A stretch of DNA of 64,000 bases from Taenia hydatigena (taxonomy: Eukaryota; Platyhelminthes; Cestoda; Cyclophyllidea; Taeniidae): assembly GCA_036345935.2 (NCBI GenBank), contig JADWOT020000004.1:17043423-17107422 (forward strand), read 5' to 3'. Both the position numbers and the translations under genes were made by a program. Below are positions 37,563-62,302 of this stretch, one piece after another. Positions within the stretch are counted from its first letter, which is position 1. The number at the start of each line of letters is the position of its first letter. The notes below the pieces were generated by a model. It had not been told where the DNA came from and made no database searches. It saw only the letters and a program-made list of their open reading frames with translations.

Positions 37563-37725
37563 TTGTGAGCTTCATCTTTGTGCTTTTGCTGGCCGGCCTG
37601 GCCTCTGGACCATGCCAGTAGCACCTTTTCCTCTTCTCAGTCCTTCTGTGCGTCATCAATAAGTCTCTTTTCCTGTCGTTATGTCTTCCCTCACCTTCAG
37701 ATAGGTTTCGGGGCTCTACATGTCC
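37563..37725 (+). repeat. Dispersed 0.7-kb repeat, head fragment
   Basis: It contains CGGCCTGGCCTCTGGACCAT and GCCAGTAGCA, then TTATGTCTTCCCTCACCTTC and TCGGGGCTCTACA. This is one of the clearest copies of the head segment. Confidence 0.65.
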
Positions 37726-38204
37726 CCCAAGTAACTTGCATTAACAAATAATGTGCAATACGTAATTGGTCAAGGTATTAATGAGGAAAATAGCGTTTGC
37801 CTTTAAGTCGAGGGACGGCTCATCACAATTAGGTTTGTACTTAGTCAAGACCATTCACCATAAAACGATGTAGTACTTTATTCTGAACGACAGTAATATA
37901 TGGCATGCAAAATGCATAAAAAAGCCATAAAGTAGTCACTGATTTCGGACAACCTGATCGGATACATTTTTGGATATAAAAGGTTGCAATCTCCTTCTGA
38001 CAGTTAGGATTTCCTGTTTGTTTGGTTTTGCTCAAAATTTTTATTAACAACAAGATACGTGGAATGGATGAAAAGGTGTTTTTAAATTAACTTAAATATG
38101 GTACTGAGGTCTGAGTCTTCTCTAACGTCGCTCTGAGTGCCTTGTCAGCCCGTGAAAGTGGAATCTGCAGAGATTTGAGTGATCTCGGATGTAAGCCGCA
38201 GATT

Positions 38205-38790
38205 AATACAAATGGAGCATTGAATAGCCCTTTCCTCCGTTTGAACATAATCCTCGGGGCTCACCTCAGTTAACCTCCTGTCTTGGCCATCACAACGTAG
38301 CCAGTGCAGTAAGGAGGAAAACCACCCACAACTCATCCAAGTTTCGTAAAACGGAGCAGATATCTAATCACAACGTCACTGATCTCTCGTGACAATTTCA
38401 CTGGATCTGTAGTTTCTTCTTGTAAGGAAACTCTATTGAGGGAAGGGGAGGGGGCAGTCCATCTCGTCTTAGAATTGTTTCATTGAAATGAGGCTTCACA
38501 TCTGTCTGGCTATGTCTATAATGATACCTTCCAGTTGGTCAAGAGGTGGTAGCTGTGTCGCGTGTTCGCTTGATTGACATCTTCACACAGTTCTCGTAGA
38601 CAGCTCTCCAATAAATTTTTTTTAGATGGTTTGCGGTCCATCTGTTAAGGAAAATCACAGTTTCTTCCAGCCACAGCATATACCCTTCCTCCGTCACGTT
38701 AAAGCTTGGCGGTCATTTGTAGAAATCGAGTAGTTTCTCTTCTACCGCCAGTAATGCAGCATTCTCGAGTCCTTCCTGAAGTCAAAAGAG
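38205..38790 (-). repeat. Dispersed 0.7-kb repeat, inverted copy lacking the head
   Basis: Read on the minus strand it gives CTTCAGGAAGGACTCGAGAA, then AACGTGACGGAGGAAGGGTA, ATCCAGTGAAATTGTCACGA followed by GAGATCAGTGACG, and at the end CCGAGGATTATGTTCAAACG with CAATGCTCC. All of these landmarks occur in the same order at 47640-48280. The family is therefore inserted in both orientations. Confidence 0.65.
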
Positions 38791-39391
38791 TTCATACGAC
38801 CTGGGAAGCAAATTCATTGCTCATGTAGAGAATGGCCGGGGAGCTTCTGCCATAATCCTGTGGACAATAACAACTAACGTCTTCCGTAGGACCAAACGTT
38901 GGGATTAGCTAGGCATTTGGGCGTTAGGACTTTCTCATTTTGGTGTTCCAAAATGCATGAATTTCATTTCATAAAAGTTCACTTCTCAGATTGGTGGTTT
39001 TGACGAATCGAGAGGATATCGAAGCCTTCAAGTTGGATGGGGATTTTTGAGCTGACAAAAGAAAGCGACGGAAATTGCTTTTGTCTTTTGGCCTAGCCTT
39101 TTACTATACGCATTTACTGGTACCTGAAAATGTAAAGTATGGGAAGTTTTGTCAGTAGAGCTGAACCATCGTGCGCCAGTGCTGTCTTGGAGGCCAACGC
39201 GGTCAATCCTCTCAAAGTTAAAGATACCCATATAGGGATTATGCTGTGCTAACCACCACCCCTTTAGGCCCTTGAGCAAGTCTGGGATAAGTTATGTCTT
39301 TTTTATGCATCCGAGACCCTGGGCAGGCTTTTTAAGCAAATGGTAGTCGAAGTAACGGAATCACAGCGGCCTGTATTATCAGTACCGTCCA

Positions 39392-39448
39392 GACTCGCCG
39401 CAGTGGTTAGGCGTCCTATTACAGTGCCGTATTGTTGGTTTTAAGCCT
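39392..39448 (+). repeat. Possible tRNA-derived (SINE-like) fragment
   Basis: CGCCGCAGTGGTTAG resembles the D-arm/A-box of a tRNA, and GGTTTTAAGCC about 40 bp later resembles a B-box (GGTTCGAATCC) at 8 of 11 positions. There is no full cloverleaf, so it is at most a decayed tRNA-derived sequence. Confidence 0.25.
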
Positions 39449-42400
39449 TCATTTACATGGCAATTTATAATTCCACGCTAATTTTAGACACAAGCTATCA
39501 CCATGACTCATCTTCCTGACAAACGGTACCTTAATTGGCACCTGACATGCGTGACAGCCGACAGTAGCATCACACACACTGTAGCGTGCCGTTTTAGACG
39601 CAAAAAAAATTTGCAAAAAAAACTTATTCATCTATAAGCGGACAGTCCGCGTAACTTATTCGAGCAGGCAAATTACCCTTTAAAAAAGCTGGAGTTCTTA
39701 GTTAATTTATTTTGGGTACTGCCAGGGAAAGTGACTGTTTCTGCCCAAACAACCTCCGGTTTAACCCCAACCAGGGCTGTTTGTAGAAGGGGATTTCTAC
39801 GACCTGCGCTAAACGAATATAAGTTTGGCCATTTTCAAACGATTTCATATTTCCTACTTTACTCAAAGGGCCTATATCTCTAGCAATGACAAGGAGAATG
39901 ATTTAAAGCAGTTTAGTAAATAAAAAAACAATTTAAGGATGGGAATGCAGAATGATGGAGGAGAGCTTTTAAACAGCCTAAGGAGAATATTGTAGACCTA
40001 TAAAAGCAAAATAATACAGGAGAGGGGATAATGGAGTAGTTGAAAACACAAAGTAATTAAAAAGTCTATTCGTGCTGGTAAATTTGGTGGGAAGGAGAGA
40101 TGCAACGGTGAAGTCTACATTGTTGTTCACAGACAATGAGGCCATATAGAGACAAAAAAAGTCCCCTCGAGTTGGGTTTAGCGAGGCTTGAATGGATTAA
40201 AACAATCATGCATTGAGCGATTCGAAAACAAACTATTTTCAGTTCCACAAGGGAAGAAATAACAAATCCGTTTTTAATTTTTTTTTTTTTTGTTCAGAGG
40301 CGGCATTTTAAATAAAACAATTGTACTGGGACAAATTGTAAGTGGATGTTCCATATCCTTTGTTAAACAGAAACTCTTTCCACCTTTATGAGGAGGAAAG
40401 GATGCCTTAGTGTAGAAAGTAACCTTTAATTTATGGCCAATCTAAAAGGAGGTATAAAAACTGAATGGTTGGAGGACAACTTTCAGATCAAGAGTGGAAG
40501 GCGAGAAACGACATTCTTCGCTTATTCTGAGGCCGTGTTGACTAAGCCTACCAGATGGCGTTCTCTATCCTTCCTTCCTTCCCCCCTGTCTGTCTCCTCT
40601 TCTCGGCACTTTTGTCTGGACTTTGATGTTCGATTCTGTGGCCTCCTCCATCTCCCGCCCGTTTCCTTAATCTCGAAATCCAGGTCATCCACCCTCGGTA
40701 AGTACTTTTTCTAACTTGATTATTTATCTTTGTTAAGGGAGGAACATGGAGTAAGACGTACCGATTCAAGAGAGAGGCGCAAATCAAGTCGGAACGAGAT
40801 TAATCTTTGCAAGCGCCCTGGAAAAGGAACATTGTAAACCGCAGAGGTCTTCGCTCAATTGACAGGCCAAGGGCTCACGGCAAGTGAATCAAATCTGTGC
40901 TAATGAAGTTTTTAACTTATTGTTAGCGCCTTGATGGAGTCGAAAATAGGCTTAGGGAACAGGGCAAAGATGGATCGACGTGTGGACTGTGCTGCCAGAC
41001 ATCCTCCACAAGTTACCCTCTTTCCTCTACCTCCAGTCCCTGGTCTCATCAAAATTTTTTGATACAGGTAAATGTTAGAAGAAGTAAAACTAGCTGATGA
41101 TCCGATTGATGCCGCAGATTTGGAGGGACCGCTGGAGGAGCAACTGACAACCATCTAGAACCTCGACAGTACATAGAAGTCACAATAGGCGAACCAACTT
41201 AATGCATGTCACTGCGTTTTACAATTCTATTCAGCAATTACTCCAGCCATTAAAATAGAATTTACCTTGCGACTGAAATAGCTATTTTTAGTGCCTCTGA
41301 AAATTGACTGTTGTAACAGCACAATTGACTGAAATTGGTAGTTGATTGGCAGTTGGTTACTCATGCTCTTCTGCCCTTTCACATAGCCTGGGCTTTAAGC
41401 TCTAAACAAAAATGAAGCCATTTTCTGAAAGCCAGTTCTCACGACTTCGACACCTGTGGATTTACGACCTCCACAGTGAGCAGAATAAAAATAATCACTT
41501 CTTGCAAAAAAGATGTGCTCCCACCTGCTACTCCTTGCTAATATACGCTATTTCCTTCACTCTTTATCTCAACGCCCAGTTGATTATTTGATGTTCTAGC
41601 TACTCTGGTGTGTACTTTTCTTGGATTTGACAAGTGGTTCCTGTCAAATGAGGAGTGTGAGGGCAAGGAGGTGGAATTCAACACAGCATAAGGGTGAATC
41701 ACCGCTCTTAAAGGAATTTTTAGCAACCCTTTTCAAATCTGGCAAATTTTAACAGAGCTGAGATGGGAGATTGATACAGTAGACATTGTAATCACTTTAT
41801 TGTAACGTTTTTTAGGAATCTTTGCTTGATGGTATTGTAATTTTAAATAAATTCAACTGTAAGTGGTTTAATCTTGTCTCAGAAAGCGTGATAATGCCAA
41901 ACAATAAGTAGCTGTCAGTTTGTGTACCTGATGGACAAACTTGCCTGGTTGCTTAAAATCATATTTAAGTAGACCCTTGCAAGACTGGTGGATTGCAACC
42001 AAATGTTCAAAAATGTAAAAAAAATATATTAGTATTTCATGCAAAGATTGGTTTTCGCGCACTAAATTAATGACTAAAAATAAATATTCTCCTATAATTT
42101 ACCGTATGATTCTAACTGTCCAATGAATTCCGAATTGCTTCCTTCTCTCCTATGCGTAAGCTAGAAACGGAATATTTTTGTGACTGAACATCTGTCAAAT
42201 GTAGTGATTAACGAAGTAAATAGAGTAAAAGACGCAATACACGGGCAGAAGGATTTGAAGGTTACTATCATTGCCCAAAGGCCAGACCACTCGGTGGAGG
42301 GACAAAGGCGCAGACTCAAGTGCCTGCATCAACAAAATCGAGATTTCAACAAGCACTTAGAGTGTTACAACCACAACTTTAGGCTACAGCGTGTAAAGAG

Positions 42401-43773
42401 GTTTTTTTTAATTTTACACATTTGGGGAGTAGAAGTAGTTGCGGTGATTTCCTTGACAGAATGGCTGCAGTCCATGAAACTCAGAAGAGATGAGTCTAGG
42501 CGCATTTTGGATGTCAAGTTAATGTCATGAAATGTTTTGGACTTCTGCAGGACCAAACATAGTAGATAAGGTGACTAATCACCCGCTTAGTATTTCTTAA
42601 AACGCTTTCCCTTTCTCTGTGATAGATTCATGGTGCATTATTCATGCTAAGTCGGCATAAAGACAGAGGTGAATTGGAAGAATTGCTTTCCAGTGCACTT
42701 CCTTGTGAACCCTCAAAATATTTTGGTAGCGGTAAGATCAATTAAGTGTGAGTTTTCCATGAGAATGCATGATTTTGGATAGAATATACAGAATGGGTTA
42801 TAGGTCGTCAACATAAGTGACATCAGTAGACGATGACCAAAACCTAAGGAAGTTAAAGAGCTGCGGTAGCCACACAAGCGGCTTAAACAAACACAAGTCT
42901 TTTGCACCGCGTTAGAAGAAGAGAGTGTTAAAACAATCCCCACTTTGTAAGAGGCTCTATTTAATGTACAATTCAACTGATAGTGTTATTCTGAAATGAT
43001 AAATGAGCGAGTTAACAGTTTCACTAGGGGAAAGTTATCCTGCCTAGGTGAATGAAATTATCATGACTGCCTAATAAAGAATTTCCCTTGAAGCAAAAAT
43101 TCACCTTTCAAAGGGGTGACAAGGTGTGATAGCATCAGTGTTTCCCCTCTCTGCATATCCCTGCTAAACATTATTTTTCAAATTTTAGACTTTAACTAAT
43201 TTCGTGAAGCAGAGATGAAGAATAGACTGCAGTTAAAGCCTCATCCACAGCCACAATCACTTATTATCTTGAGTCTGCTATTTTTAGTTAAAAAGCTTAA
43301 ATTGCAACTAGTGGCCATAATTCGCGTATAGGTGACTAGGTGCCACTTTATGTCTTTGAAATTACAAGTCCCAGTACCGCTTGAACCTCGATCCTTCCGA
43401 ACTTCCTCCTCACTACTCAGGTTATTTGGCCTGTCATGATGAATCGCTTTGGTAACGCTGGTGCTTTGTAAGCGACATCTTCAAATTATTTTGCAAATCT
43501 TTGGTGGAATTTAATATGTTATGAGGACACCCCAATGTTGAGTAACAAATGCCATACTCTTATTTTTTCCTCTAACTTTTGACAGTAGCACGTTTAAAGA
43601 CCCATTTGGCTTAAGCGTGCGTGATAGCATTTGATCACTAAGCCAAGTTTATGTTCTGCAGTGTGTCAAGGTTGGCTGTTGGGCCTTTTAAACAACCTCA
43701 CACGTATTATAATAAATTACGACTAAACAATTTAAAACGTGTAATTACACTTCCATTTTTTTAAAGAGGATAG

Positions 43774-43961
43774 TGTAGCGTCCCGAGGCTCCCTCGAAGG
43801 CAAAAGAAGGCAGAATGCTAGGGTAGAATATGTATATTCTACGGACAGAGGGAAAAAGGCTGCCGGCATGGCCCGGAGACCAGCCCACGCAGCTAGGGCA
43901 GTACGGCCACCTCTCTGTGACCTTGACCGAAACCGGTGGTTCCAACAAACAAAGTACTACA
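43774..43961 (-). repeat. TRIM 3' LTR
   Basis: This is the downstream LTR when the element is read on the minus strand. It begins TGTAGTACTTTGTTTGTTGG and ends GACGCTACA on that strand. It carries a 2-bp insertion (CTCTCTG versus CTCTG) and a longer central AT stretch relative to its partner at 44488. Confidence 0.88.
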
Positions 43962-44487
43962 TTGTCCCCCTCCTCTTTCGAGCGTCGTCCCCGACGCGCC
44001 CCTCGGTACATCTCCCGCGTCAGCCATCACAACATACTCAGAGCTGCAAGAAGCATCCAAGAGCTAACCATGCCAGTCGCCGACATTCGACGCGATTGAG
44101 GCAATGCTTGACACCAACATCAGTGATCCCTCTTGACAGTGCATTGCGCTCCGAGTTTCGTCTGGCTTGAGAACAAAGTTCGGAATAAGTAGTTCTGCCT
44201 ACCATCACTATGTCCGTAAGGGGGGCGTTAGCACACCGATCTCCTTAAGCAAGTACATTAGGAGTGATCTTTGGAACGAAACTTTCCAGTTGGTCCATGG
44301 CTAGTGTCGCTTCAGATGTTGATAGCTTTCTTGTAGAACACGGAGAAGGGGTAGATGCCGGAGGTGGATGTCGTTCTTGGCCCATCCGTAGCATATGCAC
44401 TTCTTTCGCACCACTGCAACATGTCGCAGGCGATAGAGATCGGGATAGTAACCCCATAGAGTCGGGTCCGCTTTCCGCTGCCACCAA

Positions 44488-44671
44488 TGTAGCGTCTCGA
44501 GGCTCCCTTGAAGGCAAAAGAAGGCAGAATGGCAGGGTAGAATATATATTCACCGGACAGAGGGAAAAAGGCTGCTGGCATGGCCCAAAGGCCAGCCCAC
44601 GCAGCTAGGGCAGTACGGCCACCTCTGTGACCTTGACCGAGACCGGTAGTTCCAACAAACAAAGTACTACA
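44488..44671 (-). repeat. TRIM 5' LTR
   Basis: This is the upstream LTR in element orientation. It is followed at 44476-44487, read on the minus strand, by the primer-binding-site-like TTGGTGGCAGCG. An LTR of this kind normally holds the promoter and poly(A) signal, but I cannot mark either with confidence. Confidence 0.88.
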
Positions 44672-45167
44672 ATAGCTTTTTCGCCATAAAATAAGTAGGT
44701 TTTACTTACTTATTAAACCATTCTGTCCATTAGTGATAAAAACGGAAAACGATCAGAGCTGTTGCGCCCCCATAATTTATCGAAATAAGTATAGCAAGAG
44801 ATGAAGCTTTAAATAATCACTTACTGCTTGGTAAAATAATCAAGTTAATGGGAGTTTAGAGTTTGCTGATGCATCTACCAAGTGAACGGACTGTTTTCCA
44901 TTGACAAAACAAGCCTGATATAAATTCTGCCTTCGTAATGCAGTTTCTCATGAACCAATCCCAGCTACTATCCTCTCTTATTTCAGTTTTACTACGCATG
45001 CCATTCTTGGTGCCAAAAGCGATTATAATCGTAAGGAGGAATATAAGGAGAGTCCAGAAACCAAGCGTGAGTCATCATCTTCAATCTTATCTTGAGGTAA
45101 AAATCTTATGATGGGTAAGGTTTGTGGTGAGGGATACGAAGTTTTCCAATCTTGTGGGAATGAGGCC

Positions 45168-45267
45168 TGCAATACTTTGTTTGTATGAACTACCGGTTTC
45201 GGTCAGGGTCACAGTTGTGGCCATATTGCCCTAGCTGCGTAGGCTGGCCTTCGGGCCATGCCGGTAG

Positions 45268-45314
<47 letters not shown>

Positions 45315-45366
45315 TACCCTAGTATTCTGCCTTCTTTTGCCTTCGTGGGAACCTCGGGACGCTACA
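45168..45366 (+). mobile_element. Solo LTR of the TRIM family, opposite orientation, with (AT)n expansion
   Basis: It runs TGCAATACTTTGTTTGTATG to GACGCTACA and is co-linear with the TRIM LTRs, but on the plus strand. Bases 45270-45312 are an (AT)n microsatellite at the position where the other LTRs have a short AT-rich stretch. The flanks AGGCC and AGGCT may be a decayed target duplication. There is no partner LTR in the same orientation nearby, so it probably arose by LTR-LTR recombination. Confidence 0.8.
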
Positions 45367-45844
45367 AGGCTGTCTCCTGATTGGCTAGTTCTGGTTATTT
45401 CTAAGAAAATTTTTAACTCATGCTAGAGCTCTGTTTACTAGATGTGCCTTTGACTGTAGTTTCTATGCTTCCATAAAGCGGAAAACTGTGCAATGCAAGG
45501 TTCCTTATGGCTAAAGTGGTGTACTCTTTAGAAATGTGTGGTAGCCAATGGTGCACATAATCGTTTACGGAATACCACACGCCATGAAACACATTATATG
45601 CTAGTAAATAACCTGTAATCTGTGCAGTTTTACAACGCAAAGAAAACAAAAGATGAATAAATCTGCGGTAGTTCAAGCTAAGTATCTCCTGTGGTATATA
45701 GCATCCGTTTGTTTAGTAGCTTCTACGTTTATAAATCCTATTCAGCTTAAGTAATAAACGTGGCTAAAAACTATTTCTGGTGTGCTAATTCTAAATCAGC
45801 TTGTCCATGGGGATACATACATCCTCACTAACACAAATGACTTG

Positions 45845-45986
45845 TCATGAATCTGACATCTCAACCATCATCGAGCCATTCTTTCGCGAACTGCTCTGTA
45901 CGGCCATCGAATAAGTCTTAGAGGAGGAGGAGACTTCAGACGAGATGTCGTTGCTCCCGCAGCCGCTGCCCAGTACATACTTGCAT
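45845..45986 (-). CDS. Weak candidate terminal exon, unrecognised
   Basis: A pyrimidine-rich acceptor (TATTTCTTCCGCACTTAG, minus strand) precedes an open frame CKYVLGSGCGSNDISSE, then a Ser-rich stretch ending MVEMSDS and a stop at 45845-45847. The composition looks like a cytoplasmic tail, but no upstream exon was found. It may be chance. Confidence 0.2.
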
Positions 45987-46746
45987 CTAAGTGCGGAAGA
46001 AATATCAGTCTTGGCGTAAGTAAGCGCAGCTCTACCGCCCCTAAGTGTTCCTAGGGTCCACTCCACTGCCCCTGAGAATAGGTGGGGTATTAGTGCACAT
46101 TGAAGGTACCTCTACAGGAGATACTATCCAATCGGGAAAAACAAGTGTAATTGCGAAATGTGAACTTATTTTTCCAAATGAAACCCTCTGGAATACCTCA
46201 ACGTATTTTTTGTTCGATCTGTTGCTCCACTTTCTGCAGATGTCACCTCAGCGACTATTCAGGAGGGTCGAGCAGCTGTGGGTTCGAGGTAAGTTTATTG
46301 CATAGAGCAGGCAGTTATGAATTCCACCAGGACCAATCAGCATCTTACGAAAGAGTAATAACACAAAAATAAGTGATGAGTTTATAGTGATATTTGGGTT
46401 ACGGCAAATCCCTCCCCTTCTATGGCAAAAGGAGTTCTGCATAGTGTAGCGATATTTCCTTTAATCTGAAAGCTTAAGGTGTACGCCGCCATGTTTGCCT
46501 AACTTAATATTCCAAATCATGGAGTACGACTTCTCCTTCATGCATCACTCACCTCTCCTCCTCCTACCGTCTCTTTTATCCCAGACCGAAAGCCGAATCG
46601 AAGAAAAATTGCACATCTTTATGGAGAGATAAACACTTGACTAATGGATGATAGATGAGTGAAATCGCGAATCGTAAATCAAAATTCCCACTTGAACATA
46701 GAGTAGAGGCGAATGGAGAGCAAAATGTATGCATGTTTGTAGAAAC

Positions 46747-46871
46747 AAATGATGAATGGATGGGTGCGGGGTAGATAGATGGATGCCTGTCCGATGAATG
46801 TATGGATACAGGATGGATAAATAGATGGTTACGAGGTGGATGAATAGATACGGAATGAATGGATGGATGGG
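46747..46871. repeat. Degenerate GATG/GATA microsatellite
   Basis: Repeated imperfect units such as GGATGGATGGGT, GATAGATGGATG and GAATGGATGGATGGG run for about 125 bp. The 155-codon minus-strand frame across it (46576-47043) is Ser/His/Ile-Pro repeat translation and not a gene. Confidence 0.85.
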
Positions 46872-47550
46872 ACCTCAGCTGCGAAAGCATTATGATCTTA
46901 AGATCTACGATTTCTAGCCAAAATTTTGCTGAGAATAAGTGTGTATATCGAATGAGTTTTCCAACTAGTTTCATGGTTTTCAAGGTGATGTGGTGTTTAG
47001 CAAAATAGAGGTTTGAAATCCATCTTTGGCCTTTTACCCCCATTTTCAGAGGTCAAAACACCTTGGTCGACAAAATCACCTTTCCGAAAGCTGTTCATTT
47101 AAGTTGAAGTCGGAGTCTATCTTTTAAAGAATAATGCCTCATTCTTTTTCCAAATCTGCTGTAAAAATGGATTGAATGGGAACAAGCAAGAATCGAGTCC
47201 ACCTGCCTTACCGTAGGGAATTAAGGGCATCTGACTCCACTGTCGACTCCACTGTTGACGTAGCACTTGCTAATTCTCTTGAGATATGTTCTTGCAAATG
47301 CGTATTCTCCTCATTTTTGTGGCATTGGAAGGCAGGCTTTTTTTTCATGCTCCTTGCGTGCGCCTTTTTAAATCTGCAGTGACATTGCAAACGCTGGTTG
47401 GAACTTGTAAGAAATGTCCAACTACTCAGTTAATAAATGCGCTCTAAAAAGGAGAGCAAAAAAGATTGATTCTCTAAGTGCTTCTGCTTTCCTTATTTTA
47501 ATGGGTCTCTGATGTTTCTGAAATAGCACTCCATTTGAAACGGAATAACA

Positions 47551-48285
47551 CTTAAGGCTCCGTCTTTGTACTTCTGCTGGCAGTATGGTTCGCAGGCCTT
47601 CTCTACACCGAAAATGCACGTTTCACCCTCGTATTATGAGCTCTTCCAACTTCAGATAAGACTCATAGCACCGCTTTGGTAGCAGCAGACAGCCAACTTA
47701 ATCCCAAAGGACAGCAATCCTCATTCATATTGATGAATATCAATCTTAACGTGACGGAAGAATAACATATGCTGCGGAAGGGCAAATTTGTGACGACTCC
47801 TAAGAGGAAGGATGGAAATAATGTCAACTTCAGAAAATTACTTCTACTTCGTGTTCTACAGGAATGCTACTAGCTAATGAGGCGCCACTATCCCCTAATT
47901 GCCCAGAAAGGTCCATTACGGTGTCTACCGTACCTGGACAAAGACGTCAATTAAGTGAACATGCAACACCTCCTCTGCCGCTTTACTGGTTGGATAGAAA
48001 CCTAATTGGTGGATAGATATGGCAAAGTAGTAATAAAGCGGAAAAAAAGTGATAAGACTAATTTAGACCCTGTCGTTTATTAAATGACTCTGCATTTGAA
48101 CCAATGTTTTTGCGACGTCAATTTCCCTTCCCCTTATACAATTTCCAAACGGAACGAAACTAAAAATCCAGCGAAACTGCCGAGAGAGATCAGTGACATT
48201 GCAGTCAGACATCGCCTCACCAGCAAGCGAGGAGAGCCGAGGATGAAGTTCAAAAGAAGAGAGACCCTATGCAATGCTTTGCTAG
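47551..48285 (+). repeat. Dispersed 0.7-kb repeat, longest copy
   Basis: It begins CTTAAGGCTCCGTCTTTGTA and ends near GAAGAGAGACCCTATGCAAT. Landmarks in order are GGTAGCAGCAGACAGCC, AACGTGACGGAAGAATAACA, TATGCTGCGGAAGG, TCAATTAAGTGAACATGCAA, ATACAATTTCC, and GAGATCAGTGACATTGCAGT. It has no long conserved frame, no terminal repeats that I can see and no obvious A/B boxes. The family type is unknown. Confidence 0.7.
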
Positions 48286-49746
48286 CTTACCTCTCGGTTT
48301 CGGTTACGCGGCCGAGTACGACTTCGTCAGTGTACTTTCGCTGGAACACATGAATTCTGGGCAACATCGGTGGATTCTCAACACATTTTCGAGGCTCAGT
48401 ACTATTATTCAAATTAGAAAATTAAATATCCACTGTCCCACCAAGGCAAAGCACATTGGATAACAACAGTAATCCTTAAAAGTAATTTCGGTCCTTAAAA
48501 ATCCCTTGATTAAGCTACTGATGTCCTCTTATATTAGAATACTTGAGTTATTGGAAGTGGATAAGCTCCACATATTCTTTTAATAAATTATCCACCTTTA
48601 TGGGTTTAGAGCCTCGTATTTTTAAGATGTTCAAGGACGCCCCATTGTGGATATTAATGAAGTGGGTCTTTAATGACAGAGGGGAAATTATGTGTCCATC
48701 CTTATCTATTCCTAATAAAGCTGCTCTTTTTCACCATCCCTTCCTTAAAAACTGTTCACGATAGATCCGGAGTAATCCACTTACCTTGTGCTTCCTTACT
48801 TCAAAAATCAGGACGCAGAGCAGGGACACCAAGACACCTCTAATGACTTCCCCCGAAAAGCATTAGAAGTCCAACGGAATTTGCTTGCCTCATGAACTTT
48901 ATGCGGAGCACCAGATGGTTGGGTACCATGAGGCCAACAGATTGTTCTTTTAATTACGGTAATAGCATGATCTTTTCCGTGAGGCAGACGTCTTCATATC
49001 CTCATTGCCGCGTCTTTGCTGTTCAAAAAGCCATCAGCAAGGCTCGCCCTCATGTTTTATGTTTTCTAATCGAATAAAAGTTTTTACATGTGTTTTAAAG
49101 GATAAATAGATTTTGTGGAGGCTGAGGTTTATTTTTGGCAGGCGCTCTGTCTACTCCCATCAACACATTAATTTTGATAAGTCATGAGAATGCTGTAACC
49201 CTACTGATATGAGACACGGATTATACTCCCCTTTCCGCTTCACTGGCCTGCCAAGGTATATCCATCTTTGATGCCACGTGAGATTTTTATCAGGCATCAT
49301 GACTTCCCACGCTATACAGATGAACAGTTTTGGTTTGTAACTTAGAACCATAAATGGTCTTCAAGACATTGGATGGATATTCCTGAACTAATCACACGTG
49401 CACAAACCGACGAAGATTCCTCCAAGCAACAAAAACAACTCCCCTTACTTCCAATTACGGGTTCCCACAGATCAACTCATAGAGGGGTCCATAGCAAAGC
49501 CAAACGGCTGGCTAAAATTGTCTAGACAACTGCATTGAGTCTCTTAGTGAGTCTAGGTGAAAACCGATCCTTTCCCGCCATTCACCAACAAGCAGACCCA
49601 AAAATGCAGACTTCATGTTTATGGGGTTCTTTTGGTGTGGAGACCCGTATATTACACGCACAGAAGAGATAGAGACGGCGAGGAGGGATAGAGTGTAAGG
49701 ATATAAAATTCTGGGAGGCAAGGAGAGGAGCAGGGGCAGAGAGAAG

Positions 49747-62302
<12,556 letters not shown>

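Larger units (their letters stand above)
27958..43769. other. Long gene-poor region with scattered repeats
   Basis: No gene is recognised across about 16 kb. The longest open frames (33482-33784 plus, 42180-42530 plus, 40912-41154 minus) show no family motif or convincing splice sites. The stretch holds several copies of the dispersed repeat (listed separately), a poly-T run near 40279-40291 and a possible tRNA-derived fragment near 39392-39448. Confidence 0.5.
43774..44671 (-). mobile_element. TRIM-type miniature LTR retrotransposon, complete, 898 bp
   Basis: Two direct LTRs (43774-43961, 188 bp; 44488-44671, 184 bp) flank 526 bp of internal DNA. Each LTR has TG...CA ends with inverted TGTAG/CTACA. 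The 4-bp sequence ATAG stands at both borders (43770-43773 and 44672-44675), a target-site duplication. Read on the minus strand, the LTR at 44488-44671 is followed by T and then TGGTGGCAGCGG, which fits pairing with the CCA end of a tRNA. Just before the other LTR is a polypurine tract, AAAGAGGAGGGGGACAA. Orientation is therefore minus. The interior has no gag or pol frame, so mobility would depend on enzymes from another element. The LTRs differ by roughly a dozen changes plus small indels, so the insertion is not recent. Elements of this design are known from taeniid tapeworms; identity to those is not tested. Confidence 0.88.
45367..49746. other. Gene-poor region downstream of the kinase gene
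   Basis: It holds a weak exon candidate (45845-45986), a GATG microsatellite (46747-46871) and a long copy of the dispersed repeat (47551-48285). It must also hold the kinase 3' UTR. A minus-strand AATAAA is at 49128-49133, about 600 bp past the kinase stop codon. Confidence 0.45.

Noticed and set aside
43830..44170. Overlapping plus-strand frames in the TRIM as possible gag-like proteins
   Set aside because: No zinc knuckle, protease or reverse-transcriptase motif; they run from the LTR into the interior and are not conserved with the LTR copy at 44488.
46576..47043. 155-codon minus-strand frame
   Set aside because: It is mostly the translation of a GATG/GATA microsatellite (repeated IHPxSIHS patterns).
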